The notes: a model not told the origin generated them from the letters alone. A stretch of DNA of 45,494 nt from Actinomycetota bacterium (GCA_018831265.1 JAHJCO010000037.1:1-45494); one strand, 5' to 3'. Numbered from the stretch's first letter, positions 24,392 to 33,399 are shown. Translations and numbers: made by a program.

Positions 24392-25945
24392 TCAACCACC
24401 CCGGCGCCGCGTGCCGCTTCCCCCGTCGGGCCAGACCGGCTCGTACCCGTCGGCGAAGACCCTGATGCTCGACGGCTGTGTCGGACAGGTCTCCTCGCAC
24501 GCCCCACACCCGGTGCACTTCGCCGGCACGACCACCGGTCGGAGGCCGTCCGCGTCTATCGCGTTGAACCGGCACCTCTCCTGGCACACCAGGCACTGCC
24601 GGCCCTTGTGCCCCAGGCACCTCTTCGTATCGACGTGAGCCAGGCCGATAGCGACCCGGTCGGGTGCCTGTTCCTCGATGGCACCGGCCGGGCAGACTCT
24701 CCGGCAAGCCTGGTCGCACTGCTCGTAGATACAGCCGGCCGTGCGGGGCTGGAACCTCGGCGTCCACAGCTTCTGAAGACCGCCCTCCAACCCCATGGGT
24801 ACCAGGCACCCGGCCGGGCAGGCGCGGACGCACTCCTCGCAACGGTTGCACGCGGCCAGGAACCTCGACTCGTCCTGCGCTCCGGGCATCCTCAGTGGAG
24901 GCTCCGATATCCCCTTGAGCCCGACCCCGTAGCCCGCCAGCAGCACGGCGCCGAGGCTCACCGATCCTATGAACTCACCCCTGGTCACGGTCAGGCCCTT
25001 ACCCGGTGATGTCTTTGGAAAGGGCTCGCGACCAGGACGCGGGGCACGGGCGGGCTTCCCCCTGCCCGACACGTACAGCGGCTCTCCCACGCTCTTCAGT
25101 GACAGCGCGCCGGGAGACGGGCACGACGCCACGCAGTCGCCGCAGGCGACGCAGTCCGCGGAGCGCAACTGACCCGCATCGCCCTTCAGAAACGGCTCGT
25201 CGAGGGTGAAGTCGCAGGCGCGGTAGCACGCCCCGCAGGAGACGCACGCCGCCGGGTCCTTCACCACCGACAGCGGGCTCACACGCGCGCTCAGGCGCTT
25301 CCCCACCTTCGAAACCAGGCTGAAGAGCGCACCCGCCGGACACAGGTCCTCGCACCAGAAGCGCGGCCTGTACGCCACCGCGAGCAGGACGAGGGCGACG
25401 AGGAACCAGGGGACCTGCGGCAGCAGTACGTAGTAGACCGAGCGGTTCATCACCACGAACGGGCTCGCGAAGTACAGCAGGTTGATCCCCGCGAGTGACA
25501 GCAGGATGACCAGCCCCAGCAGCAGGTACTTCAAGCGGACCTTGCGCCGGTGGGACCCGGAGGCGGCCGCGGCCTTCCTGGCACGGATCTCCCTGCCCCC
25601 AGGCCTGTAGTACTCCATCGAACGGGGCTTGCAGGCGCCCACGACGTCGAAACAGGTCCCCAGCGGGCATATCCACCCGCAGAAGAAACGGTGTCCCGAG
25701 AGCGCTGTCAGCCCCAGGAGCACCCACGCGGGCCAGAAGGCGGCGAACGCGGCCAGGCTCCTGGCGCCCGTCAGGGCGATCAGCCCCGCCAGCGGGTCCA
25801 TGCGGAGCAGGAGGTTCGCGCTCGGAACAGCTATCGGCGGGTATGCCGCGCGGAAGGTCAGCAGCACGAAAAAGGCGAGGAACGCGAGCTGCACGCACCA
25901 CCGTACGATCCGGACCCCCCGTCTCCTGCCCCCGTCCCCGCTCAT
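24392..25945 (-). CDS. Fused NapH-like/NapG-like membrane polyferredoxin
   Basis: A 517-residue electron-transfer protein. The N-terminal half is NapH/MauN-like: several membrane helices, FCGWICPLGTC and WCEDLCPAG, then two ferredoxin motifs (CVSCGACYRAC, CVACGDCVASC). A hydrophobic segment at about residue 315 (EFIGSVSLGAVLLAGYGVG) leads into a NapG/MauM-like half with four more cysteine groups (CNRCEECVRAC, CDQACRRVC, CLVCQERC, CTGCGACEETC). These would hold about six [4Fe-4S] clusters. NapH and NapG are normally separate and pass quinol electrons outward; here they are one chain. It starts one base after the DUF362 stop, so the two are co-transcribed. The electron acceptor is unknown. Confidence 0.85.
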   Translation of the reverse strand: MSGDGGRRRGVRIVRWCVQLAFLAFFVLLTFRAAYPPIAVPSANLLLRMDPLAGLIALTGARSLAAFAAFWPAWVLLGLTALSGHRFFCGWICPLGTCFDVVGACKPRSMEYYRPGGREIRARKAAAASGSHRRKVRLKYLLLGLVILLSLAGINLLYFASPFVVMNRSVYYVLLPQVPWFLVALVLLAVAYRPRFWCEDLCPAGALFSLVSKVGKRLSARVSPLSVVKDPAACVSCGACYRACDFTLDEPFLKGDAGQLRSADCVACGDCVASCPSPGALSLKSVGEPLYVSGRGKPARAPRPGREPFPKTSPGKGLTVTRGEFIGSVSLGAVLLAGYGVGLKGISEPPLRMPGAQDESRFLAACNRCEECVRACPAGCLVPMGLEGGLQKLWTPRFQPRTAGCIYEQCDQACRRVCPAGAIEEQAPDRVAIGLAHVDTKRCLGHKGRQCLVCQERCRFNAIDADGLRPVVVPAKCTGCGACEETCPTQPSSIRVFADGYEPVWPDGGSGTRRRGG

Positions 25946-25946
25946 C

Positions 25947-27023
25947 TCAGACGTTCACCACCTTCAGCGCGTTGAAGTCGGCCGTGCCCAGCCCGGCCCC
26001 GGCAGCGTGGACGATGTACGGCACGTCGGCGGCGGTCATGCCGAACAGCGTACAGGCGTAGCTGTCCGCGGCCACGGCGTCACCGCTGGCTATGACGGTA
26101 TTGGCGACGCGGGTCGGCCCCGGTCCTCCCGGGCCGTTCTCCAGGAGGATGACGGTCGCATCGACCACCGAAAGCCTCGGCCTTACCAGGGTAGCCAGGT
26201 CGGCGATGGACTGCTGCAGGCCGTGGTTGTGTATCTCCGACATGTTGGAGGTGACCCCGATGAAGTTTTTCAGGCCCAGGCTGAGCCCCGCGCTGCCGTG
26301 GTGCTTCGCCTTGGGGACGGTGATGACCACGTCGGCGGCGAGCACCTCGGGGTAGACATCCGCGCTCGTCATGGCGACCGCATCGGGGATCGGAGTGGTG
26401 ACACCGCCCCCCTGGTCGCTCCCGCCGCGCACCAGGAGCTCCGCGCCCGCCGCCCGGGCCGCCGCGCCTATGCCGTTGGCGTTGAGGCAAGCCTCAGCCG
26501 CGCCGCGCAGTGTGTGGTCGACGAGGATGACCCTGGCCGCGCCCGCCTCCCTGCACATCCTGATGACCTCGGCCACCACGTCCGGGTTGGTGCTGGTCCC
26601 TGCCTGAAGACCGTCCATGAAGCTCGCGTTCGGCTTCACCACCACCACGTTGCCGGCCTCTACGAACCTGCCCATGCCCCCGATGGCGTCCAGAGCCTTC
26701 CGGGTCATCTCGGCCGGCGTACCGGTGGTCGCCACCGCAAGGTCCGCGGCCGCCGCCGGCTGCGGCGGAGGAGAGGTACCCGGAGCGCTGGTCCTGGTCA
26801 CTCTAGGCGTCCGCCCGCCGCAAGAGGCCGCGACGGCGCCGAGTGAGGCTCCCAGCAGCAAGCCCCCGGCCAGGCGCCCCATCTTTTTCAGGAACTCCCG
26901 CCGCTCCAGGTCCCCGCCGAGCCGTCTTATGACACGCTCGATCTCCTCGGGATCCACAAGCCCGTCGAAACGATTAGGCAACTCCACTGCTCCTTTTTCT
27001 ACACCCGCGTGAACCGCGCTCAA
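25947..27023 (-). CDS. DUF362 protein exported by the TAT route as a lipoprotein
   Basis: A 358-residue protein. After about 40 residues comes a twin-arginine motif RREFLKK, a hydrophobic stretch and a lipobox-like ASC, then a Pro/Ser-rich linker and the DUF362 domain (VVVKPNASF, DVVITVPKAKHHGSAG, GLKNFIGVTSN). DUF362 proteins are often linked to ferredoxins and iron-sulfur electron transfer; TAT export fits a protein folded with a cofactor. The long N-terminal lead before the twin arginines is unusual. The start is uncertain: TTG at 27023, or a TTG about 14 codons in, which has aggag at good spacing. It is the first gene of the unit with the polyferredoxin. Confidence 0.8.
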   Translation of the reverse strand: MSAVHAGVEKGAVELPNRFDGLVDPEEIERVIRRLGGDLERREFLKKMGRLAGGLLLGASLGAVAASCGGRTPRVTRTSAPGTSPPPQPAAAADLAVATTGTPAEMTRKALDAIGGMGRFVEAGNVVVVKPNASFMDGLQAGTSTNPDVVAEVIRMCREAGAARVILVDHTLRGAAEACLNANGIGAAARAAGAELLVRGGSDQGGGVTTPIPDAVAMTSADVYPEVLAADVVITVPKAKHHGSAGLSLGLKNFIGVTSNMSEIHNHGLQQSIADLATLVRPRLSVVDATVILLENGPGGPGPTRVANTVIASGDAVAADSYACTLFGMTAADVPYIVHAAGAGLGTADFNALKVVNV

Positions 27024-27122
27024 TCTACCTCATGTATAGAGGACACGCCCATGACAAACAACAACCGGCCGGCATCTTTAACAGTAAGAACACGCCGTTA
27101 ACGCCCCCTTCAAGATCCGCCA

Positions 27123-27153
27123 TGTAACAAAAGGGTCTGACCCTTTTGTTACA
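27123..27153. repeat. Perfect 31-base palindrome, family B
   Basis: Two 15-base arms around a central T, with core aagggtctgaccctt, identical to the inner part of the palindrome at 3617-3657. It lies in the 274-base gap between the DUF362 and DUF4015 genes; nothing else is seen in that gap. Confidence 0.95.
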
Positions 27154-27297
27154 CGGCAGGGTAGTACCCGCGGCCGTCGAATACATCGCGGACAAGATCC
27201 AGGAGATGAGCGGCAAGGCGCTCCGAAGCCGAATCCGAGGCCGAGCAGACCATGTCCGGCCTGAAGCGCTGGCAGTAGGGGTGGAACGGCAGGCGGT

Positions 27298-29046
27298 CTA
27301 CTTCTGCTTCTGCTGCGGCTTGAGGGCTTCCTCGCTGTAGGTGCAGTTGGGGTCCCACAGCAGCCACTGCTTGACCCCCGCGTTCTCGCAGGCGTCGATC
27401 TGGCGCCGCACCATGTCCGGGGTGTAGGTGACCTTGAGGCTGAAGTCCTGCAGCCAGGGGCGAAGCCCCGCGTTGCCGCCCTTCATGGCCTTCTTGAAGT
27501 CGTCGACCGAGTGGCTGACCGTGTCGGCGGGATTGTTCTCGGGGCTCTTAATGCCGTACTCGCCGGGGTTGTAGTGTGACGGGTACATCATCGGCGACAG
27601 GTAGTCCACTATCCTGGTCACGTCGCTGATCTTCTGCCCGATGTTCATCTCCCCCTGCTTGCTGGCGGTAAGGCCGAACACGTCCGCCGAGATGAACACG
27701 TTGTAGGCGGCGAGCTTCTCGCGGGCGTATTTCAGGAAGTCGCTGATGACCTGTCCCTGGGTTCGCCCGTCCTGGTGCGGGTAAGCGCATTCCTCCACGT
27801 CGCCGTCCGACGGGAACCTGACGTAGTCGAACTGGACCTCGTTGAACCCGGCCCGTGCCGCGGCCTCGGCGACCGCCAGGTTGTAGTCCCAGACCTCCCT
27901 CGAGTAGGGGTCCAGCCAGTTGCCGCTACCCCAGAGGCCGCCACCCGTGCTCTGAACCGCCAGGTCCGGCCTTACCCGGGGGAGCTTGGGGTCCTTGAAG
28001 CACACTATGCGGCAGATGGTGTAGACATCGTGGTAGCGGAGTGTATCCACCAGTGAGTCGAGCTTCAGGTAGTCGTTCGCCGCGCCCGACTCCTGGGCGA
28101 GCTGGTTGTCTATGTCGAAGCCGATCTGCCCGGCCTCGTCCTTGAGGTCGATCTCCAGCGAGTTGAGCTCGGTCCGCTCCGTGAGACCTATCATGTCCTG
28201 GAGGTTGCTCTCGCTCGCGGCGATGAAGATAGAGACGTGAACGCCCTTGGCGGCGACCGGCTTCTGGGTCACCACGAAGGCGGCCGCCTCGTTGCCCGCA
28301 CCGTCCCTGGAGGAGATCCTGAGGCTCCTGGTCCGCGGGCTGTTGGTGGTGCCCTCGAAGTTACCCTTGGCGTCCACGGACAGCGTCTCCTTGCCGATGG
28401 TGACAGAAGAGCCGGGATCGGTCTGTCCCGCGAACTCGACCCTTACCTCTCCTGTTCCCTTCAGGTCGGTCACCTTCTTCTCTGTCAGGTCGAGCTTCGG
28501 AGGGGTGGTGTCCACCGTAAACTGCCAGCCAGCGGTGCGCCTGCCCATGAGCCCGCCGCCGTTCACCACCAACAGGGCCTCGTGCTTGCCGTCTGTGAGC
28601 GGGACCTGGCAGGCCAGCGCCCGCGCCTCGACCGATATGTTGTTGACGACCTCCTTGCCGTCGACCTTGAGGGTGACGGTGCCCGGCTTCACCGGCCTGG
28701 AGAACTTCGCCTTGATATCGACCGTGGGGTTGCGGACGAAGGAGCCCTGGACGGGCGTGATACCGCCGATCGGACTCGGATACACGAAAGCGAAGAACCA
28801 GATCACCAGGAACAAGAGGAGGGCCCCCCCGGCAATGAGCGCGAGCATCGGTCCGGTCAGGCGACCCAGGGGCCCGGTCCTGGGAGAGCGCTCGGGCCTG
28901 CTGCGCGGCCGGTCCATGCTCGGCGGCCCACCGTTCGGCTGCCTGCGGGCGGCCTCGCGCCGCTCGCCGTAGTCGAGGCTGCGGGGCCTGCCTCCGACGA
29001 AGACGTCTGACGATCGCCTGTTCGTAAACCTTCGTTTCCTGGCCAT
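27298..29046 (-). CDS. DUF4015 putative glycoside hydrolase, membrane-anchored
   Basis: A 582-residue protein with a basic, Arg/Pro-rich cytoplasmic tail, one membrane helix at about residues 64-85 (LALIAGGALLLFLVIWFFAF), two Ig-like beta domains, and a C-terminal DUF4015 domain from about 270. This domain is a TIM-barrel related to glycoside hydrolases; visible blocks are GFNEVQFDYVRFPSDGD, ISADVFGLTAS, DYLSPMMYPSHYNPGEYG and WLLWDPNCTY. It probably acts on a cell-envelope polysaccharide outside the membrane. The ATG at 29046 is preceded by agggagaca. It follows the polysaccharide deacetylase gene in the same direction by 31 bases, so they probably form an operon. Confidence 0.83.
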   Translation of the reverse strand: MARKRRFTNRRSSDVFVGGRPRSLDYGERREAARRQPNGGPPSMDRPRSRPERSPRTGPLGRLTGPMLALIAGGALLLFLVIWFFAFVYPSPIGGITPVQGSFVRNPTVDIKAKFSRPVKPGTVTLKVDGKEVVNNISVEARALACQVPLTDGKHEALLVVNGGGLMGRRTAGWQFTVDTTPPKLDLTEKKVTDLKGTGEVRVEFAGQTDPGSSVTIGKETLSVDAKGNFEGTTNSPRTRSLRISSRDGAGNEAAAFVVTQKPVAAKGVHVSIFIAASESNLQDMIGLTERTELNSLEIDLKDEAGQIGFDIDNQLAQESGAANDYLKLDSLVDTLRYHDVYTICRIVCFKDPKLPRVRPDLAVQSTGGGLWGSGNWLDPYSREVWDYNLAVAEAAARAGFNEVQFDYVRFPSDGDVEECAYPHQDGRTQGQVISDFLKYAREKLAAYNVFISADVFGLTASKQGEMNIGQKISDVTRIVDYLSPMMYPSHYNPGEYGIKSPENNPADTVSHSVDDFKKAMKGGNAGLRPWLQDFSLKVTYTPDMVRRQIDACENAGVKQWLLWDPNCTYSEEALKPQQKQK

Positions 29047-29077
29047 TGTCTCCCTGGACCCGATCCGGCGAGTCCCG

Positions 29078-30091
29078 TCAGTAACCGACGAACTGTACTC
29101 CGGATGGGATGTTGTCCCCTGTGAGCCTCGGCTCCATGTACGAGGGGGCGCAGATGGTGGTGGGGTCGCCGTCGCTGACGAAGCGCAGCTCCGGGTGCCT
29201 GTCGAAGTACCGCAGCCAGTAGACCGAGCCCTCGGCGCCGGAGCCGTCCTCCGGGTCATAATCCATCGCCTGTATCCTCGGGACCAGCGTGCCCGGGTTG
29301 CGGTAGTGCCACACGGGATAGAACGGGTTCGATCCCACCAGCAGCGCCCAGTTGTTGTGGTACTTGTAGCCCTCGAATGAGCCGTCGTACATCAGCGCCT
29401 GGTTCTTGGGCACCGAGCCGTTCGGAAGGCACAGCACGTCGACCGTCGCCTTGGGCTCGACGCTCTTGATATCCTTTGCCATCGTGGCTATCTCCTCCTG
29501 GACGGCCTCGTCGGACTGCCTGCCCAGAGAGGGGTGGCTGACGGTGTGGTTGCCGAACTCGAAGCCGTTGGTCTGCAGGTAATCAAGCTTCTTCTTCTTG
29601 TAGTCTTCCTGATCGAACATCTGGGGCAGCAGGTTGAACTGCGCCGTGTACCCGAAGTCCTTGTGCTGGTCGTAGAAAGCCTGCATGAGGCCCAGGGCGC
29701 AATTCGGGTCGATGACGGTCTTGTCGCCCTTCTTGACGTAGTTGAACTGGCACTGGGTCGAGTCGTCGAAGCTGAAGACCATCGGAGTGGTCCCCGCGGG
29801 AACATCGATGCGTCCCTTCAACAGGTCGTGGAAGGCGATGAGGCGGTAGCCCTTCTCGTAGAAGGTGGCCATGTCCTTCTTAAAGTTCTCGATACTACGG
29901 GTGTAGTCGCTCTCCTCGTCCTCGACGCGGTGGTACTCGATTATCATGACCATGCCCATCTCGTTGGGCTTTATCTTCTGTTCGAGCAGTTTGTTCACGT
30001 CCACCGCGCCGGTGGTCCGGGCGCCGCCGCACCCGGCGAGCGCCACGGACGACGCTGCCAGCAAGGCGAACAGTATGCGAGCAACCCTCAT
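29078..30091 (-). CDS. Polysaccharide deacetylase-type lipoprotein
   Basis: A 337-residue lipoprotein with lipobox LAGC (Cys21). The NodB-homology fold is indicated by FSFDDS (Asp109 and Asp110, the catalytic and metal aspartates) and NHTVSHPSLG (His182 and His186, metal ligands). Such enzymes remove acetyl groups from N-acetylated or O-acetylated polysaccharides at the cell surface. The loop after FSFDDS is longer than usual. The start ATG follows cccgggaggaat. It heads a two-gene unit with the DUF4015 gene. Confidence 0.85.
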   Translation of the reverse strand: MRVARILFALLAASSVALAGCGGARTTGAVDVNKLLEQKIKPNEMGMVMIIEYHRVEDEESDYTRSIENFKKDMATFYEKGYRLIAFHDLLKGRIDVPAGTTPMVFSFDDSTQCQFNYVKKGDKTVIDPNCALGLMQAFYDQHKDFGYTAQFNLLPQMFDQEDYKKKKLDYLQTNGFEFGNHTVSHPSLGRQSDEAVQEEIATMAKDIKSVEPKATVDVLCLPNGSVPKNQALMYDGSFEGYKYHNNWALLVGSNPFYPVWHYRNPGTLVPRIQAMDYDPEDGSGAEGSVYWLRYFDRHPELRFVSDGDPTTICAPSYMEPRLTGDNIPSGVQFVGY

Positions 30092-30291
30092 ATTCCTCCC
30101 GGGGTGGAATACGACCACGGTAATTCGACGACGGTCGCGGTCAAGCGGTTCATCTGTACAAAGCACGTGAGAATTATCACGTTTTTAGGGAACGTTGGCA
30201 ACAACGGACATCAAGTGGAGGCCGAAACGGTTTCCGATCTCACCACGAGTATCGTTGAGGGGTGCGAAATATTACAGTTCGAGGAGATCGA

Positions 30292-30319
30292 TTCCAGGGA
30301 CGAGCCCGCGTGCTATAGA
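30292..30319 (+). promoter_or_regulatory. Candidate promoter for the first TetR gene
   Basis: A ttccag hexamer and a tataga hexamer are 16 bases apart, about 42 bases before the TTG start. It lies in the 269-base gap that separates the divergent deacetylase and TetR genes. Seen by eye only. Confidence 0.3.
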
Positions 30320-30360
30320 ATGCAGGTGCGGCGATCGTCCCGACAGGGGAGGCCGACCTG

Positions 30361-30948
30361 TTGAACGGTGAGGAGAAGAGGGAACGGATCCTGGAGGCGG
30401 CGGTAAAGCTCTTCGGCGAGAAGGGTTACAACGCTACCAGGATGGCGGAGGTCGCAGCGGCGGCCAGGGTGTCGCCCAGCACCCTCTACAAGATGTTCGA
30501 CGGTAAGAAGGGACTCTTCATCGCCACGCGCCAGTGGGTCACCAACAGGGTCCTTCGCCGTCTGATCGAGGCGCTCCCCGATGATCCCGAAGCCGACGCG
30601 TTGACCCTGGTGCGCCGCCTCCTGACTTCTTATACCGCTTACATCCGCAAGCACAGGGAGCTCGCCCGTATCCTGGCCGAGGGGGTCGTGGGCCAGGACC
30701 CCGAGATCCGCGCCGAGCAGTTGACTGCGTTCACCGGCGCCTCGACGATGCTCGCCCAGGTGATCGAGCGGGACGTCAGCGAGGGAACGGTGAGGCTGGT
30801 TACGGACCCCGAGACGGCCGGGTTGCTGTTCGTCTCCTTCACCGCGATGATCGCCTACGCGGTGCTTCTCGACCTGGACAGGAGGTCCGTGGCCGGGTTC
30901 GACCCGGACTACGCGCTGGACCTCTTCTTCGACCTCATCAGGGAGTGA
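30361..30948 (+). CDS. TetR-family transcriptional regulator
   Basis: A 195-residue regulator with an N-terminal DNA-binding domain (ERILEAAVKLFGEKGYNATR, then helix-turn-helix VAAAARVSPSTLYKMFDGKK) and a C-terminal helical ligand/dimer domain. The start is TTG with ggggaggccgacctg upstream. It converges with a second TetR gene and their 3' ends overlap by 11 bases. The ligand and targets are unknown; the divergent envelope genes are the nearest candidates. Confidence 0.88.
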   Translation: MNGEEKRERILEAAVKLFGEKGYNATRMAEVAAAARVSPSTLYKMFDGKKGLFIATRQWVTNRVLRRLIEALPDDPEADALTLVRRLLTSYTAYIRKHRELARILAEGVVGQDPEIRAEQLTAFTGASTMLAQVIERDVSEGTVRLVTDPETAGLLFVSFTAMIAYAVLLDLDRRSVAGFDPDYALDLFFDLIRE

Positions 30949-31579
30949 GTGCTGCGCGCCCGGGCTCTTCGGCGTGATCCACGAGGCGGTCGATGAGGAC
31001 CAGCGCCGCTTCCTGCCGGGATGGGGGCGCGGCGTCCATCATACCGATGAACCCCAGTGAGTGGATCGCCATGACGTAGGTCCAGGCGAACTGCTCCAGG
31101 TCCAGGTCCGGCCTGATGAGCCCGGCCTTCCTCCCCTCGACTAGGATATCCATCACCAGGCGTTCCAGATCCTTGTAGAAGGCCTGGGCGCTCCTCATGA
31201 CGTCCGGGTCGTCGAGCGCGGTCGCGGCCTGTACGTTGACCCGGGCCCTGTCCCGGTTCTGCCTCACCTCGCGGGCGAACTCGCGGCCCAGGCTGCGCAG
31301 GACCGCGGGAGCCCCACCGCCGATCGGCAGGCGGGGGATTATCTCCGAGAGCGCTCGTTCGCGCAGCTCGTCGCGAAGCTGCAGGTAAAGGGTCTTCTTG
31401 TCGCCGAAGAGGTCGAAGATCGTCTTCTCGCTGACCCCGGCCTCCGCCGCAATGTCGGCGGTCGTGGCCCCCAGGTAGCCCTTCTCGCTGAACCTGCGTA
31501 ACGCGGCGTCCATGATCTGGGTCCGGGTGCCGGCCCCGGGTCCGCGCCCCTTCTTCGTCGTGATCGTCCGCTTTGCCAT
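30938..31579 (-). CDS. TetR-family transcriptional regulator
   Basis: A 213-residue regulator. A basic lead (MAKRTITTKKGRGPGAGTR) precedes the TetR helix-turn-helix (AALRRFSEKGYLGATTADI and AGVSEKTIFDLFGDKKTLY). The C-terminal domain includes a hydrophobic LGFIGMMDAAPP segment. The start ATG at 31579 is the first with sensible protein sequence; the open frame continues upstream antisense to the GH172 gene, which I treat as a shadow. It is divergent from GH172 across about 160 bases, so that gene is a natural target. Its 3' end overlaps the other TetR gene. Confidence 0.87.
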   Translation of the reverse strand: MAKRTITTKKGRGPGAGTRTQIMDAALRRFSEKGYLGATTADIAAEAGVSEKTIFDLFGDKKTLYLQLRDELRERALSEIIPRLPIGGGAPAVLRSLGREFAREVRQNRDRARVNVQAATALDDPDVMRSAQAFYKDLERLVMDILVEGRKAGLIRPDLDLEQFAWTYVMAIHSLGFIGMMDAAPPSRQEAALVLIDRLVDHAEEPGRAALTP

Positions 31580-31741
31580 GGTCCCATTGTATAACGCCGG
31601 CCTCGTGGGACCGTACCCGGGGCTGAAAAACCTGTCCCTCGATGTGAATCCACCGCCGTCGAAATGGGATAGAATCGATTGGCGTGGCAATCCCCGTCGA
31701 ATCGGGGTCGGACCCTTTCCGTGGCTTCGGAGGTGAGCGCG

Positions 31742-32878
31742 GTGTTCTTCAATATCGCAAAGGACGTGCTGGGGCTCGGACCCGCCGACGGAGTCACCCG
31801 GCAGGTGTCCAGCCACGGGAGGCGGACCTGGCTTCCTCCGGGCATGTTGGGGGAGACGATATCGAAGTGCGTGGACCTGCCCGCAGGAAAGGAGTACGTC
31901 GCCGCCGACCTGCCCGGCCCGGGGCTCGTCACCAGGATCTGGATGACAGTGCCCAGGCAGATCAACCCGGGCGTGCTGAAGAAGGTGACCCTGAAGATCC
32001 GCTGGGACGACGAGGAGGAGCCCTCGGTCCTGGTCCCTCTGGGTGACCTTTTCGGCACCACCTTCGGTCGTCCGAAAGACTACTCCTCGGCCTGGCTGGC
32101 GATCACCTCTGGGGCATACCTCTGCTTCTTTCCCATGCCCTTCGCGCGGCGGGCCTTCATAACCCTCGAGAACGAGGGCAGGTTGCCCGTAGCGATCTTC
32201 TTCTACCAGGTCACCTACCTCGAGCTCAAGCGGGACCTGCCCGGCGGGACACCGTACTTCCACTGCTACTGGAGTCGCGAGCGGTGCCACCGTGGGGGAG
32301 AGCCTTTCACGGTGCTGTCGGCCGCGGGCGGCGGGTTCTACATGGGGTGCCACATGGACATGCAGGGCGCGGGGTACCCCTGGCGTCTGAACCCCTATCA
32401 CAGCTTTTCGCCCGAGGGATGGGGCCTGGGGATGCTGGAGGGCTGGGAGCGGATGTGGATCGACGGGTCCTGCGAGCCAAACGTGCACGGGACCGGTGGA
32501 GAGGACTACTTCAACAGCGCCTGGTACTTCACGCGGGTACCTTCGACCCACCCTACCCACGGCGTCACCAGGCGTGACTACTTCTCCAGGCGTGTCTCCT
32601 GCTACCGGTTCCACGTCGAGATGCCGGTCGCATTCGAGCGGCAGATAGAGGTGGTGCTGGACCATGGCCTTCACAACAGGCTCCCGGCGGTCTTCGACTG
32701 CACCGCTTACTGGTACCAGAGCGAGCCGCACCGGCCGTACCCGGGCCTGCCCCCGGTGGCGCAGCGGGGTTCTACCGGGGGGACGAAAAACCGCCTGGTG
32801 ATGCTGGCACCGCTGGCATACGCGGGCGCGGCGGTGGGGCTGTACCGGCACGCCAGGAAGGTCCGGGCGACCCGTTGA
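31742..32878 (+). CDS. DUF2961 / GH172-family protein
   Basis: A 378-residue protein of the DUF2961 group, classified as glycoside hydrolase family GH172, whose characterised members act on D-arabinofuranosides or fructofuranose dianhydrides. Family blocks include AADLPGPGLVTRIWMT, DLFGTTFGRPKDYSS, MPFARRAFITLENEG, and HGTGGEDYFNSAWYF. No signal peptide is seen, but a hydrophobic segment near the C-terminus (LVMLAPLAYAGAAVGLY) followed by basic residues may anchor it. GTG at 31742 is chosen for cggaggtgagcgcg upstream. Upstream DNA contains a small gggtcggaccc palindrome. Divergent from a TetR gene that may control it. Confidence 0.8.
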   Translation: MFFNIAKDVLGLGPADGVTRQVSSHGRRTWLPPGMLGETISKCVDLPAGKEYVAADLPGPGLVTRIWMTVPRQINPGVLKKVTLKIRWDDEEEPSVLVPLGDLFGTTFGRPKDYSSAWLAITSGAYLCFFPMPFARRAFITLENEGRLPVAIFFYQVTYLELKRDLPGGTPYFHCYWSRERCHRGGEPFTVLSAAGGGFYMGCHMDMQGAGYPWRLNPYHSFSPEGWGLGMLEGWERMWIDGSCEPNVHGTGGEDYFNSAWYFTRVPSTHPTHGVTRRDYFSRRVSCYRFHVEMPVAFERQIEVVLDHGLHNRLPAVFDCTAYWYQSEPHRPYPGLPPVAQRGSTGGTKNRLVMLAPLAYAGAAVGLYRHARKVRATR

Positions 32879-32884
32879 GCCGCC

Positions 32885-32913
32885 CTGACCGGCCGTGGCA
32901 ATTGTGATATCCT
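32885..32913 (+). promoter_or_regulatory. Candidate promoter for the GNAT gene
   Basis: ctgacc and tatcct are separated by 17 bases, about 40 bases before the GNAT start. A by-eye match with a weak -35 box. Confidence 0.28.
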
Positions 32914-32952
32914 TTTGGCGGCTGGAGACCGGAGATTGACGGGGAGGACGTG

Positions 32953-33399
32953 ATGATAGACATTCGCAAGGCAACGCTCGCGGACGAGGAAGACGTCGCG
33001 GTGCTCATCAGGGAACTGGGCGATGCCGTCGGGGTCACCGGCGACATGAACCCTGTCGCGTGGTACAGCACCCTTCGCAAGATGATCGCCTCGCCGGAGT
33101 GGACGTTCATCCTCGCCGGGGAAGGCCCGCAGAAGCTCGGCCTGATGATACTGCTCATCCTGCCTTCCCTGTACCTGGGGGGAAACCGCGCTTCCATAAC
33201 CGAGCTCATAGTCACCAAGGAAGCCCAGGGAAAGGGTGTTGGAGCCCTGCTGGTGGAAGAGGCCAAGAGGGTCTCGAGGACCATGGGATGCCAGGAGCTC
33301 GACGTGAGCGTCGAGGTCGATAACGAGAAGGCCCGCGGCTTCTACGAGAAGCTCGGCTTCGAGCAGAAGCACGCGGACTACGGGATGAAGCTGGACTGA
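32953..33399 (+). CDS. GNAT-family N-acetyltransferase
   Basis: A 148-residue acetyltransferase. The acetyl-CoA loop is VTKEAQGKGVGALLVEEA at about residues 90-107 and the closing motif is NEKARGFYEKLGFEQ. The substrate cannot be read from the sequence. The ATG at 32953 follows ggggagga at a short spacing; a GTG one codon upstream is possible. Its 3' end overlaps the convergent receiver gene by 22 bases. Confidence 0.87.
   Translation: MIDIRKATLADEEDVAVLIRELGDAVGVTGDMNPVAWYSTLRKMIASPEWTFILAGEGPQKLGLMILLILPSLYLGGNRASITELIVTKEAQGKGVGALLVEEAKRVSRTMGCQELDVSVEVDNEKARGFYEKLGFEQKHADYGMKLD

Noticed and set aside
27025..27340. Small open frames in the gap around the 27123 palindrome
   Set aside because: They overlap the repeat, lack ribosome-binding sites and show no family features.
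31580..32974. Upstream extension of the second TetR frame on the minus strand
   Set aside because: The extension is antisense to the GH172 gene and low in recognisable structure; the TetR domain begins normally from the ATG at 31579.
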